DNA of 53,986 nucleotides from Muriicola sp. Z0-33 (GCF_026126425.1 NZ_JAFMPW010000018.1:1-53986); one strand, 5' to 3'. Positions 44,580-53,617 are shown, counted from the stretch's first letter. The notes: generated by a model from the sequence alone, not told the origin. Numbers and translations: made by a program.

Positions 44580-45362
44580 ATGGGAACCACAAAATCTCTA
44601 ACAGGCGGTATTAAGGACTTCTTTCTTGAAATTGGTGAACTGGCCTATTTTGCCGGCAGATTCTTTAAAGAGGTATTAAGGCCTCCTTTTGAATATAAAG
44701 AGTTAATCAGACAGTGTTATCAGATGGGAAACCGCTCTCTGGTACTTGTATTGGTTACAGGTTTTATAATTGGCCTGGTACTAACATTACAGTCCAGGCC
44801 AACACTTATAGAATTTGGGGCGGAAAGCTGGATGCCTAATATGGTAGGTATTTCAATAGTTCGTGAGCTTGGACCTGTAATTACCGCTTTGGTTTGTGCC
44901 GGGCGTGTTGCCTCAGGCATCGGTGCCGAACTTGGTTCCATGCGGGTTACAGAGCAGATAGACGCCATGGAAGTGTCTGGTACCAACCCTTTTAAGTATT
45001 TGGTAGTTACCCGCATCCTGGCAGCCACCCTAATGCTGCCATTACTGGTGATATTAGGTGATGCCATTGCCCTGTATGGTTCCGCTCTTGTAGAAAATTT
45101 TAAAGGGAACGTCTCATTCCAACTCTATTTTAACAAGGTTTTTGACGCCCTTGATTACAGGGATCTTGTACCGGCCACCATAAAATCTTTCTTTTTTGGT
45201 TTTGCCATTGGATTAGTGGGTTGTTTTAAAGGGTATTACAGTAAAAAAGGTACCGCAGGAGTTGGCCTGGCAGCAAATACTGCGGTGGTATTTACGTCTA
45301 TGTTATTATTTGTGATAGATTTTATAGCCGTTTTTATATCCGATATATTCTATGATTTATGA
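44580..45362 (+). CDS. mlaE: MlaE-type ABC transporter permease
   Basis: Inner-membrane permease of the MCE/Mla phospholipid transport system that maintains outer-membrane lipid asymmetry. The 260-residue protein has about five helices and the family stretches SIVRELGPVITALVCAGRVASGIGAELGSMRVTEQIDAMEVSG in its middle. It overlaps the ATPase gene by 4 bases (ATGA junction). The three genes mlaE, mlaF and mlaD form one operon ended by the terminator at 47131-47168. Confidence 0.95.
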   Translation: MGTTKSLTGGIKDFFLEIGELAYFAGRFFKEVLRPPFEYKELIRQCYQMGNRSLVLVLVTGFIIGLVLTLQSRPTLIEFGAESWMPNMVGISIVRELGPVITALVCAGRVASGIGAELGSMRVTEQIDAMEVSGTNPFKYLVVTRILAATLMLPLLVILGDAIALYGSALVENFKGNVSFQLYFNKVFDALDYRDLVPATIKSFFFGFAIGLVGCFKGYYSKKGTAGVGLAANTAVVFTSMLLFVIDFIAVFISDIFYDL

Positions 45363-46141
45363 AAGTGGAGAGGAAAAATACTAACGTACAGACTATTAAG
45401 GAAGAGCCCGAGCTAATTATGCATATAGAGGGGCTTCATAAAAGTTTTGGGGATAATCATGTGCTCAACGGGTTTAATATGAAGCTCTATAAAGGGGAAA
45501 ACCTGGTAGTAATGGGAAAGTCCGGTTCAGGAAAATCTGTCATGATCAAATGTCTGGTAGGCCTCATTGCACCTGATAGCGGCTATATCTCTGTTATGGG
45601 GAAGGAAATTAAAGATCTGGACAGGCCAACATTAGATGATTTGCGCTCTGATATTGGCTTTTTGTTCCAGGGGAGCGCACTTTACGACTCAATGACCGTC
45701 CGCGAGAATTTAGAATTTCCGATGAGAAGGCACAGGGCCAAACTTGGAAAGGGATCAGATTTGGATGCGTTGGTATTAGAGGCTTTGGAAAATGTGGGAC
45801 TTGCAGAAGCGATAGATCTGATGCCCGAGGAGCTTTCAGGGGGTATGAAACGCCGGGTGGCCCTCGCCAGAACCCTGATACTCCGGCCGAAAATAATCTT
45901 GTATGACGAACCTACAAGTGGCCTGGATCCTATAACGGCCAAAGAGATAATAGAACTAATGCGCAGTATACAGAAGAAATATGGTACATCATCACTGATC
46001 ATTACTCATGATGTGGACTGCGCACGGGTGATATCAGAACGGATGATTTTGCTGGTAGACGGCATAAATTATGTGGAAGGTACTTACGAAGAGCTTGTAA
46101 AATCCGCAGATCCTAAAGTAGAAGCATTCTTTAAAAAATAA
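45359..46141 (+). CDS. mlaF: MlaF-type ABC transporter ATP-binding protein
   Basis: The 260-residue ATPase of the lipid transporter. Walker A is MGKSGSGKSVMIKCL, the signature is EELSGGMKRRVALARTL, Walker B is IILYDEPTSGLDP, and the switch histidine is in LIITHDVD. It overlaps mlaE by 4 bases and is followed by mlaD after 4 bases. Confidence 0.96.
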   Translation: MKVERKNTNVQTIKEEPELIMHIEGLHKSFGDNHVLNGFNMKLYKGENLVVMGKSGSGKSVMIKCLVGLIAPDSGYISVMGKEIKDLDRPTLDDLRSDIGFLFQGSALYDSMTVRENLEFPMRRHRAKLGKGSDLDALVLEALENVGLAEAIDLMPEELSGGMKRRVALARTLILRPKIILYDEPTSGLDPITAKEIIELMRSIQKKYGTSSLIITHDVDCARVISERMILLVDGINYVEGTYEELVKSADPKVEAFFKK

Positions 46142-46145
46142 GACC

Positions 46146-47129
46146 GTGGAAAAAACAACAGTAGAAAAAATAAGATTAGGCGTTTTTGTAGTATTAAGTA
46201 CAATCTTGCTTGTGGTGGCTGCTTACATTATTGGTAACAGGCAAAACATGTTTGGCAACACCTTTGTGATCAACGCAGTATTTAAAAATGTCAATGGGCT
46301 TCAAAAAGGGAATAATGTGCGCTATTCCGGGATTGATATCGGTACGGTAAACAAGGTTGAAATGGAGAATGATACCACAATCATAGTGGGCATGCTGATT
46401 TCAGAAAAAATGCTGAAGCACATTAAGAAAGACGCTATTGCCACCATTGGGTCCGACGGTCTTGTGGGGAGTATGATTGTGAATATTGTTCCCGGAGCTA
46501 CTCTGGCATCTCCTATACAATCCGGGGATACTATTACCTCCTATAGTAGAATAGGAGCAGAAGATATGCTGAGTACGTTAAATGTAACCAATCAGAATGC
46601 CGCCTTACTTACTGCCGACCTGCTTAAGGTGACCTCAGCCCTTACAAATGGCAGAGGTACTTTTGGGTTGTTGCTGAATGATACTATTATGGCACATAAT
46701 TTAGAAGAGACCATTAAGAACTTAAGGGTGGCAAGTGTTCAAACCAATGCCACAATCAAGGATCTGAACCTATTTATCAGTGCCTTAAATAATGAAGAAA
46801 GTGTGGCCCAGTTACTTTTAAGTGATTCGGTGGCAGCACAGAAAATGAAAAGCATATTCAACAACCTTGAAACATCAGGAGAAAGAATTAGTTCTCTGAC
46901 CACTTCGCTAGACAGTGTAATAAACGGCATGACCAAAGAGGGCGGAGCTATAAACTATTTGGCGACAGATACAACACTTGCCGTCAGATTAGATACCATA
47001 ATGATAAATATAGAAGAAGGAACTGCTCGATTCAATCAGAATATGGAAGCATTAAAACACAATTTTTTAACCCGGGGGTACTTTAGGAAGCAAGAAAAAC
47101 AGCGAAAAAAAGAAGAAAAAAACCACTAA
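46146..47129 (+). CDS. mlaD: MlaD-type MCE-domain substrate-binding protein
   Basis: Periplasmic lipid-binding component anchored by one N-terminal helix (LGVFVVLSTILLVVAAYIIG). The MCE domain follows (VFKNVNGLQKGNNVRYSGIDIGTVNKVE), then a long helical tail of about 180 residues. It starts at GTG, 4 bases after mlaF. The length of 327 residues and the lysine-rich C-terminus are usual for Bacteroidetes members. Confidence 0.93.
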   Translation: MEKTTVEKIRLGVFVVLSTILLVVAAYIIGNRQNMFGNTFVINAVFKNVNGLQKGNNVRYSGIDIGTVNKVEMENDTTIIVGMLISEKMLKHIKKDAIATIGSDGLVGSMIVNIVPGATLASPIQSGDTITSYSRIGAEDMLSTLNVTNQNAALLTADLLKVTSALTNGRGTFGLLLNDTIMAHNLEETIKNLRVASVQTNATIKDLNLFISALNNEESVAQLLLSDSVAAQKMKSIFNNLETSGERISSLTTSLDSVINGMTKEGGAINYLATDTTLAVRLDTIMINIEEGTARFNQNMEALKHNFLTRGYFRKQEKQRKKEEKNH

Positions 47130-47130
47130 T

Positions 47131-47168
47131 CTCCGAACAATGACATTGCTCATTCTGAGGGTTTTTTT
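47131..47168 (+). terminator. Terminator of the mlaEFD operon
   Basis: An imperfect hairpin with AATGA/TCATT at its core and CTC/GAG at its base is followed by T7 (47162-47168). It starts 2 bases past the mlaD stop. Confidence 0.7.
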
Positions 47169-47245
47169 AAAAGACTAACTTTTCATGCCAGATGCTATAA
47201 TGGCCTTTGTACGGCACATTTAACCTTCTAAAAATAGATCGGCAG

Positions 47246-47857
47246 ATGAGTATTAATCAACATAAAAGCTATACAAAACTTGAGGTTGAACATCCAATAT
47301 GGGAGCATACTTTTACCGTTGCCCCATTGGTAATTATAGGTAGTAAAGAAAATTCTGGATTCGACCTTGCCCCAAAGCATATGGCATGTCCGATGGGATT
47401 TGGAAATTACTTTGGCTTTGTTTGTACCCCGGAACATAACACTTATGGTAATATTAAGGAAAATGGGGAGTTTACGGTTAGTTTCCCAAGGCCAGAGCAG
47501 ATATTAGCAACTTCTATTAGTGCCAGTCCACGCAATGATGCTATTTCCAAATCTGAAGGCATCGTAGCCGCTTTACCCACCATAAAAGCATCAATTGTAG
47601 ACGCTCCCCTTGTTGCCGGGGCTTATCTCTATCTGGAATGCGAGTTGTTTAAGATCATCGACGGCTTTGATAAGAATAGTCTGATTACAGGCAAAATTAA
47701 GGCCGCCTATACCCATAATGATTATATGAGAGTTTCTGATAGCGATGAGGGCGAACAACTATTAAAAAATCATTTACTGGCATATATCGCTCCCGGCAGA
47801 TTTGCAGAGATTTCAGCAACAAACAATTTTCCTTATCCTAAAGATTTTAAAAGATGA
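47246..47857 (+). CDS. Flavin-reductase-like FMN-binding protein
   Basis: A cytoplasmic protein of 203 residues with the split-barrel flavin reductase fold (FTVAPLVIIGSKENSGFDLAP, then GFVCTPEHNTYGNIKENGEFTVSF). It probably binds FMN and either reduces free flavin or serves a partner. The ATG at 47246 is preferred over an upstream TTG. It overlaps the M20 peptidase gene by 4 bases, so the three genes here form a tight operon. Confidence 0.87.
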   Translation: MSINQHKSYTKLEVEHPIWEHTFTVAPLVIIGSKENSGFDLAPKHMACPMGFGNYFGFVCTPEHNTYGNIKENGEFTVSFPRPEQILATSISASPRNDAISKSEGIVAALPTIKASIVDAPLVAGAYLYLECELFKIIDGFDKNSLITGKIKAAYTHNDYMRVSDSDEGEQLLKNHLLAYIAPGRFAEISATNNFPYPKDFKR

Positions 47858-49029
47858 GGCAATCTCAAAATACCGGCACCAGGGCTTTAGAATATCTGAC
47901 AGCTCACCGCGAGCAAATGATTCTTTTCTTAAAAGAGCTTGTTGCCATGGAAACCCCCTCAAAAAAAAGAAATGCGCAATTCAAAATCATCGACTTTTTA
48001 AAAGAGCAGTTAGAAAGCATGGGGTTCATGGCTATTCATGTTCCCGGTCATAAAACCGGAGGTTATTTGTATGCAAGACCTAAAAACAGAAAAAGGGACT
48101 TACCCATTCAACTTTTGGTAGGACATTGCGATACCGTATGGCCTTTTGGTACCCTGGAACAGATGCCTATAAAGCATAAAAACGGCAAGATTAAAGGTCC
48201 CGGGGTATATGACATGAAAGCCGGCCTTACCCAAATGGTTTTTTCCATATTGACCATTCAGGCGTTGTCTTTGGAGATGAAAGTAGTGCCTGTCATACTA
48301 ATTAATTCAGATGAGGAGATAGGTAGCAGGGAATCCACGGCCACCATCAGAAGATTGGCAAAAATAGCTAACCGGGCCTATATTTTGGAACCTCCTCTGG
48401 GCCTGGATGGAAAGCTTAAGACCGCAAGAAAAGGTTTGGGAAGGTTTACCATTACGGTAAAAGGAAAAGCTGCCCATGCAGGGCTAGATCCGGCCAAGGG
48501 AATTAACGCCATTGTAGAACTCTCACATCAGGTGCAAAAGCTTTATGCAATGAACGATCTGGATAGGGGGATCAGCGTAAATATAGGCATGATAGAAGGT
48601 GGCATTTCCCCTAATGTAATAGCCCCCTTAAGTAAGGCTATAGTTGATGTTCGGGTACTTCGAAAAGAAGATGGCGATGATATTACTGAAAAAATTAAAA
48701 AGCTTAAACCCTATCTAAAAGATGTTGAACTGCATATTGAAGGCGGAATTGGCAGGCCTCCGATGGAGAAAACCATTCGCAACGAGGAATTGTGGAAACT
48801 TGCAAAGGCCCAGGGGAAGCAGTTGGGTGTAGATCTGCAAGAGGCAACGGCAGGCGGTGGCTCGGATGCAAATACCACTAGTTTGTTTACGGCAACTCTT
48901 GACGGCTTAGGAACCCCGGGTGACGGAGCACACGCTGCTCATGAATACATATTACACAACAAGCTAATAGAAAGAACAGCTTTATTAGCGCTACTACTAT
49001 TAACAGAACCCTTAAACGGAAAGCCATGA
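47854..49029 (+). CDS. M20 family metallopeptidase (carboxypeptidase G2-like)
   Basis: A zinc-dependent amidohydrolase of 391 residues. The zinc ligands and base are in LLVGHCDTVWP (His91, Asp93), GVYDMKAG (Asp120) and NSDEEIGS (Glu154/155), with a late ATAGGGSDAN segment. The closest recognised type is CPG2/ArgE, which cleave C-terminal glutamate or N-acyl groups. No signal peptide is visible. It overlaps the flavin reductase gene by 4 bases and the P-loop protein gene by 4 bases. Confidence 0.92.
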   Translation: MRQSQNTGTRALEYLTAHREQMILFLKELVAMETPSKKRNAQFKIIDFLKEQLESMGFMAIHVPGHKTGGYLYARPKNRKRDLPIQLLVGHCDTVWPFGTLEQMPIKHKNGKIKGPGVYDMKAGLTQMVFSILTIQALSLEMKVVPVILINSDEEIGSRESTATIRRLAKIANRAYILEPPLGLDGKLKTARKGLGRFTITVKGKAAHAGLDPAKGINAIVELSHQVQKLYAMNDLDRGISVNIGMIEGGISPNVIAPLSKAIVDVRVLRKEDGDDITEKIKKLKPYLKDVELHIEGGIGRPPMEKTIRNEELWKLAKAQGKQLGVDLQEATAGGGSDANTTSLFTATLDGLGTPGDGAHAAHEYILHNKLIERTALLALLLLTEPLNGKP

Positions 49030-50051
49030 ATCATAATTATATATACACATCATTGACCAGGATTTCTGACCTCGCGGAACATGAATTCGAAGTGGTCGCG
49101 ATAGATAAAGAAGCATGGGCAACTGGCGATTATGTTGTCTGTAAAATTGTTAATGCCGGGAGCGACCGCCTAAGGCTAGAATTACCCAATGGAAGAATGA
49201 GGGGAGTAATTGGCGGGGAATCGCTTGTAGGGGCATTGGGTGAGCGATTTGCCACTTTAGAAGCTACCGGCAGCTGGAGAAATGTAGAGGATGACCTGAA
49301 AATGTCTGTGCTCACCGGGGCCGGACTTCTTGGCAAACTAACTTCTAAATCCGCGTTTATCCCTAAGATGATGAAAGTGAAATATACAGGGCATGCCTTT
49401 AGAGATGGAAAAAAGCTGACCATGGAAAGTTTTGTAGAGTCGGTTAAGGACCAAGAGTTCAATACTCCAGTTATCCTCTTTGTAGGGACTTCTATGTCTG
49501 CCGGGAAAACTACCTCAGCCAGAATTGTCACTAATTTGTTTAAACAGGCGGGCTACAAGGTAGTGGGGGCCAAACTTAGCGGAGCTGGCCGGTATAAAGA
49601 CATACTGGCCATAAAGGATGTTGGTGCTGATGCTATAATAGATTTTGTTGATGTTGGTTTGCCTTCTTCTATTTGTACAAAGGATGACTATGAAGATAAG
49701 CTGCATAAAATGCTGAACAGAATAGCCGCTGTGAATGCCGACATTGCAGTAATTGAAATAGGTGCTTCACCCCTGGAGCCTTATAACGGGGATATCGCCA
49801 TAGAGAAAATAAGAAAACATATAAAGTGTATTATTCTTAGTGCATCGGACCCTTATGCGGTATATGGACTTATGGAGGCATTTAATATTAAACCCGATAT
49901 TGTAAGTGGCGTAGCTTCCAATACGCTGGCAGGGGTAAGAATGATAAAGAGACTTTGCGGGGTGCCGGCCATCAACTTAATCGACTTCACCAATATCAAG
50001 AAATTAAAGAAAATCCTGGAAAACAAAACCGGCTGTTCACTGATACATTAA
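49026..50051 (+). CDS. P-loop protein distantly like DUF1611
   Basis: The 341-residue product has an N-terminal beta-rich domain and a C-terminal nucleotide-binding domain. The P-loop is GTSMSAGKTTSARIVTNLF (Gly154 to Thr162), followed by GYKVVGAKLSGAGRYKD. The layout resembles the DUF1611 family; one such protein, DgcN, acts in D-glutamate catabolism. The match is by pattern only. The coupling to an M20 peptidase suggests a role in N-acyl or gamma-glutamyl amino-acid turnover, but no function is proven. Confidence 0.7.
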   Translation: MNHNYIYTSLTRISDLAEHEFEVVAIDKEAWATGDYVVCKIVNAGSDRLRLELPNGRMRGVIGGESLVGALGERFATLEATGSWRNVEDDLKMSVLTGAGLLGKLTSKSAFIPKMMKVKYTGHAFRDGKKLTMESFVESVKDQEFNTPVILFVGTSMSAGKTTSARIVTNLFKQAGYKVVGAKLSGAGRYKDILAIKDVGADAIIDFVDVGLPSSICTKDDYEDKLHKMLNRIAAVNADIAVIEIGASPLEPYNGDIAIEKIRKHIKCIILSASDPYAVYGLMEAFNIKPDIVSGVASNTLAGVRMIKRLCGVPAINLIDFTNIKKLKKILENKTGCSLIH

Positions 50052-50113
50052 AATTCCCCTTTTTCGTCGAATATGAATTGGTCATATAACAATTAAAAAG
50101 ATGAACTAAAGAA

Positions 50114-50184
50114 GAGTACCCTGCAAAAAACACTGAGTAGATGTCCACGAATTCAGATGTGGAAATCTACTCAGCTTGGTACTC
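50114..50184. repeat. Long nested inverted repeat between convergent genes
   Basis: An outer stem GAGTACC/GGTACTC (50114-50120 with 50178-50184) encloses CTGAGTAGAT/ATCTACTCAG (50133-50142 with 50165-50174). Inside lies TCCAC/GTGGA around a 10-base loop. No T-run follows on either strand, so it is an atypical terminator at best. Confidence 0.65.
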
Positions 50185-50202
50185 AGAGTTATACCAGAAA
50201 TG

Positions 50203-50571
50203 TTATGCCATTTCTTTTTCTTTGCGTCTGTTCTCAGCAAGTTTTTCTATAAGGTCCGGTACTTTTTCGAAAGCGGCAGCCAAGCCATGTGTTTTACCTG
50301 CTTCCAGAAAGGAAATTTCATCCTCTTTGGTCACTAAAAAACCAATGGGTTCTATACCTACACCGGCACCGGCACCCATGCCTTCGCCTCTGCGGCCTTT
50401 AGCTTCGGTACCTTCACCTCCTCCAGAACCAAAGCCCATACCTACTTTAATTACAGGGACACATTTAAATTCTCCCAGTTCAAATGGTTCACCAACAACA
50501 GTATCTGTTTTGGCTTCAGATTTTATAAAATCTGTTATCTTCATAATTAATTCTTCCAAGTGTAAATCCAT
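50203..50571 (-). CDS. GerW (YtfJ) family protein
   Basis: The 122-residue product has a glycine-rich middle (IKVGMGFGSGGGEGTEAKG, then GAGAGVGIEPIGFLV) exactly as in GerW/YtfJ proteins. The family is best known from spore formers, where YtfJ is needed for spore germination; in other bacteria it is uncharacterised. It is 11 bases downstream of the DUF2953-like gene, the same pairing as ytfI-ytfJ in Bacillus. Confidence 0.92.
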   Translation of the reverse strand: MDLHLEELIMKITDFIKSEAKTDTVVGEPFELGEFKCVPVIKVGMGFGSGGGEGTEAKGRRGEGMGAGAGVGIEPIGFLVTKEDEISFLEAGKTHGLAAAFEKVPDLIEKLAENRRKEKEMA

Positions 50572-50582
50572 AATCCAATTTT

Positions 50583-51101
50583 TTAAAAGTTAATAAATGA
50601 TTTAATGATTCTAATAGGCCTGTTCTGCAAATGAATGGCCAGCCTGTTTCTTCCTTCAAAGTTGATATAGAACTCGCCAACATGATAATCCAGGAAGGCA
50701 AATACCGGATATAATTTTGCATTTGAAATACAATCTCCCGTATCCATTTCTATCAGCAGGCGTTTCACCTTAAAGGAGCGCAGCAATCTAAGACCCTTCT
50801 TCAGGTCTAAATACTTTCTCTTCTTCTTTGCAATTTCCTTTTTCTGACCTTTCTTTTTAGTAGTGTTCCATTTCCTAAGGGGATAGAAATAAAACCTCAT
50901 AAAAAAAGCCATCAGTTTAATTCTTAGAACCTCATCCTGATGTCCTTCTATTTGAACCTTTGCGAGTCCCTTTAACTGGAGGTAGTAATTGTTACCCCGG
51001 GTATCTATAAACAGCTCTATAGGCACAAAGAGAATGTACAGAACAAAGAAAAATAGCAGAATAAAAACAACAGAAAGTAGCATTGTTAATATTTTCAGCA
51101 A
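50583..51101 (-). CDS. DUF2953-like membrane protein
   Basis: The 172-residue product has one N-terminal membrane helix (LLSVVFILLFFFVLYILFV), then a basic linker (KKKGQKKEIAKKKRKY), then a mixed domain with LKVKRLLIEMDTGD-type and FYINFEGRNRLAIHL segments. This matches DUF2953, the partner of GerW in several phyla. The function is unknown. It lies 11 bases upstream of the GerW gene. Confidence 0.8.
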   Translation of the reverse strand: MLKILTMLLSVVFILLFFFVLYILFVPIELFIDTRGNNYYLQLKGLAKVQIEGHQDEVLRIKLMAFFMRFYFYPLRKWNTTKKKGQKKEIAKKKRKYLDLKKGLRLLRSFKVKRLLIEMDTGDCISNAKLYPVFAFLDYHVGEFYINFEGRNRLAIHLQNRPIRIIKSFINF

Positions 51102-51237
51102 AGGAAATTAAACCTTTACGACGCAGCAATGACCTTGGTCATGAATAGCGAAAAATTGTGAGCTTAAAGCATAAATATTCAACAAAGGAATTGGGGTTGT
51201 GCTAATTGAAGTCGACCTATTAAAAGGCAGTTTTTGT

Positions 51238-51726
51238 TTACACTTCTGCAAAGAGAACCATAAAATTATGCCCTGTTTTTTTTGCGCAACCAGGACAATA
51301 GGCATAGTGTACAAAAAACCTTTTAGCAGTTTCGTTTAAGTTCATTAAATAAATATCCATTTCTTTTATGAACTTGGGAATATCATTATAAGCCCCATCA
51401 AAAACCTTTGTAATGAACCTGCCGCTAAGGACGGTGTTCCGGGCTTTAGGCACTCTGTCTGTTACCGCCAGATAAATCTCAGACATAAAGGCATTTGGAT
51501 CAGTAAATAGTACCAGAATATCTTCCTTGTCAGCTTCGAGCTTTTTTGCATCACCGGCTAACTTCATCAATCTGGTAATTCTATTTCCGATCATTGGAGG
51601 CAATGGGATATGAAAAAAAGTAGGTACCCAGGCCCTGATGAATTTTTTGTTCTCCCAGTTGAATGTTTTTTCAGACCATTTTGCCGGCCGAAATGTGGGG
51701 CAGCATTCGTTGTTTTCTGGCTTCAT
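51238..51726 (-). CDS. Conserved protein with N-terminal CC and C-terminal CPxCAKK motif
   Basis: The 162-residue product is often annotated only as a hydrolase. It starts MKPENNECCPTFRPAKW, has an SEIYLAVTDRVPKARNTVLSG core, and ends with CPGCAKKTGHNFMVLFAEV. The two cysteine groups might bind metal or be redox active. I cannot assign a function. The ATG at 51726 is chosen, since the longer frame runs into the GNAT gene. It is 28 bases downstream of that gene. Confidence 0.8.
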   Translation of the reverse strand: MKPENNECCPTFRPAKWSEKTFNWENKKFIRAWVPTFFHIPLPPMIGNRITRLMKLAGDAKKLEADKEDILVLFTDPNAFMSEIYLAVTDRVPKARNTVLSGRFITKVFDGAYNDIPKFIKEMDIYLMNLNETAKRFFVHYAYCPGCAKKTGHNFMVLFAEV

Positions 51727-51754
51727 GATTATGGGTGTTGTGAGTTTATTATTA

Positions 51755-52528
51755 TCAGTGCTTTGCCATTTTGAGTTCTTTTTTGAGGATATTTTTAAAG
51801 CGGGTAGCACTTATGTAATGGTCTTCAAGCAACTTACCGTTATGCAAAAGATTAAATACCCCAAATCCGGAGGGGGCATTCCTTGCCGCATATGCCGTTT
51901 TAATCTTTTCAATTTGCAGGTTGATGTTGAAATCCATGGCTACATTGCATAAGGCTTCTGCAGATTTTTCGTGCCAGGGGCATTGATCTGAATAGAGTAA
52001 ATGCCAGCCTCTGTATTTTTTTTGCTTTAAGGTCCAATCCAGAAGTTTAGGATTTAGTCCATTTTCATCCCACTTTTTCGAGAGCAGGTTAAAACGGCCT
52101 CTTTGATCTACCGCTTTGAAGTTGTTTTTTTCAAAGATGCGTTTGTCTGTCATCCACGATCCCTTGCTGGTCATTACACATATGCCCTGCATATTACTTT
52201 CCCGCGCTTCTTTTTCTGCTTCGTTTATAAGCAGTGATCCATATCCTTTGTTCTTATTGCTATTAGGATAAACATACATGCAATGAGTAAACATAAAATT
52301 TGGAGCCTCCACCGGCCGCCATGCGTTTACCGCTGGCACATATTCTATAAATCCGATCATTTTAGAATTGGAGTCTTTTAAGATTTTCATCCTCAATCCT
52401 TCTGCGTATCGTTTTTGAAACCATTTCTTTTTGCTGTGAAAACCCGGATTTTTTAAATCCTTTATACAGAATAAACCCTCTTCCAGGATATTGTCAGGTG
52501 TTACGTTAATAATATTTATTGATTTCAT
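51755..52528 (-). CDS. GNAT acetyltransferase with C-terminal YoaP domain
   Basis: The 257-residue product has an N-terminal GNAT domain with the acetyl-CoA site NSNKNKGYGSLLINEAEKEA (residues about 90-110). The C-terminal part (residues about 170-255) resembles the YoaP domain, a thioredoxin-like unit, with a CPWH motif in YSDQCPWHEKSAEAL. The substrate is unknown. It is 4 bases downstream of the FMN-binding lipoprotein gene, in a probable three-gene operon. Confidence 0.87.
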   Translation of the reverse strand: MKSINIINVTPDNILEEGLFCIKDLKNPGFHSKKKWFQKRYAEGLRMKILKDSNSKMIGFIEYVPAVNAWRPVEAPNFMFTHCMYVYPNSNKNKGYGSLLINEAEKEARESNMQGICVMTSKGSWMTDKRIFEKNNFKAVDQRGRFNLLSKKWDENGLNPKLLDWTLKQKKYRGWHLLYSDQCPWHEKSAEALCNVAMDFNINLQIEKIKTAYAARNAPSGFGVFNLLHNGKLLEDHYISATRFKNILKKELKMAKH

Positions 52529-52532
52529 TTTC

Positions 52533-53210
52533 TTATGGTCTAAGGTAGTTTTGGTAGTTCTCCAAACCCTGATGTAGCATATCTATCACCCCTTTACTAG
52601 TAGCAGTTGCCCCCGCAATCCCATCAATCTTGTATATGCCTTCTCCAATCACTTTTCCGTCCTGAATAAGACTTAGGGTGTTTGGTTCCATATAGGCAGG
52701 CATGCCAATGAATTGATCTTCAAATGATTTTCTGGTGATGCCGGACCCATAGCCCTCAGATTCTGCAATATGGTCGAACTGAATTTTTTGAACTTTTCCA
52801 GATGCCCGATCTATTAAAATTTTAGCCCAGATACCTCCGGCAAATCCTTTTCCTTTAGTAACCAGGATGACCAGGGTTGTATTTTTAATTTCAACCACAG
52901 GGAAACTTGCCAACGGTTTTACTTTGGTTAAGGCTTTAAAAAGTTGCTCGGTTTTTTGTGCATCGCTTTCTGTCAGCATACCATTTTCGTCAATTTCCTT
53001 AAAGGACATCAGGGTGGTGATATCTGTGGTATCTGTTAAAGAGAGGTCTGCAAATATTGCTATCTCCTTAATTGTTTTTGAAATGGTTTGTACCATTTCC
53101 GCTTTTTCAACTGTTGCTTTAGGAACGGGTTTTTCTTTGCAATTCCAAAGGGTTAAAAACAACATTCCAAAAGCTAAAATGTACATATTCAAATGTGGTA
53201 CCTGCCTCAT
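52533..53210 (-). CDS. FMN-binding domain lipoprotein
   Basis: The 225-residue product has a signal with a lipobox-like LWNC. The RnfG/NqrC-type FMN-binding domain ends with DGIAGATATSKGVIDML; the T in this motif is where flavin is attached by phosphoester in relatives. The ATG at 53210 is chosen; 53186 would also give a full signal. It is the first gene of a probable operon with the GNAT-YoaP and Cys-protein genes, and may deliver electrons outside the membrane. Confidence 0.85.
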   Translation of the reverse strand: MRQVPHLNMYILAFGMLFLTLWNCKEKPVPKATVEKAEMVQTISKTIKEIAIFADLSLTDTTDITTLMSFKEIDENGMLTESDAQKTEQLFKALTKVKPLASFPVVEIKNTTLVILVTKGKGFAGGIWAKILIDRASGKVQKIQFDHIAESEGYGSGITRKSFEDQFIGMPAYMEPNTLSLIQDGKVIGEGIYKIDGIAGATATSKGVIDMLHQGLENYQNYLRP

Positions 53211-53501
53211 ATTCTTTGCGTTTGTTTGTTTGGACCGACTAATGTAATTACTGAGAATCAATTTTAAAATGACCGATGTCAGCTAGCAGGAACTTAAATG
53301 AAGTGTGCCCATTTTAAGACGCTGGGCAATTGTATTCTGGGCGCAAAAAAGAAGAGTTGAGAATTACGAAGGATACATTTAAAAATATCTGCAATTTCAC
53401 CTTATCGGGTTAGTGGAACTTTGAATAAATTTCCGATATTGCACGCCCTGATCGATATTAAGAATGGTAGTCAGCTCCTGGCTTGCTAAATAATATAAAA
53501 A

Positions 53502-53576
53502 GGAGTGTTAGCTCAGTTGGTTTAGAGCACCGCCTTGACAGGGCGGGGGTCGTTGGTTCGAATCCAATACACTCCA
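53502..53576 (+). tRNA. tRNA-Val, anticodon GAC
   Basis: A 75-base cloverleaf: acceptor GGAGTGT pairs with ACACTCC and the discriminator is A at 53576. The anticodon stem is CCGCC/GGCGG around TTGACAG, giving GAC. The T arm contains GGTTCGAATCC. A terminator and repeat array follow, as behind tRNA-Val(TAC). Confidence 0.95.
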
Positions 53577-53588
53577 CATCACTCAGAA

Positions 53589-53617
53589 AATCCACACAGT
53601 ATTGTGTGGATTTTTTT
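53589..53617 (+). terminator. Terminator of tRNA-Val(GAC)
   Basis: A 10-bp perfect stem (53589-53598 with 53603-53612) is followed by T7. The tail TTTTTTTATCCCC (53611-53623) is repeated as a perfect inverted copy at 53655-53667. Confidence 0.92.
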
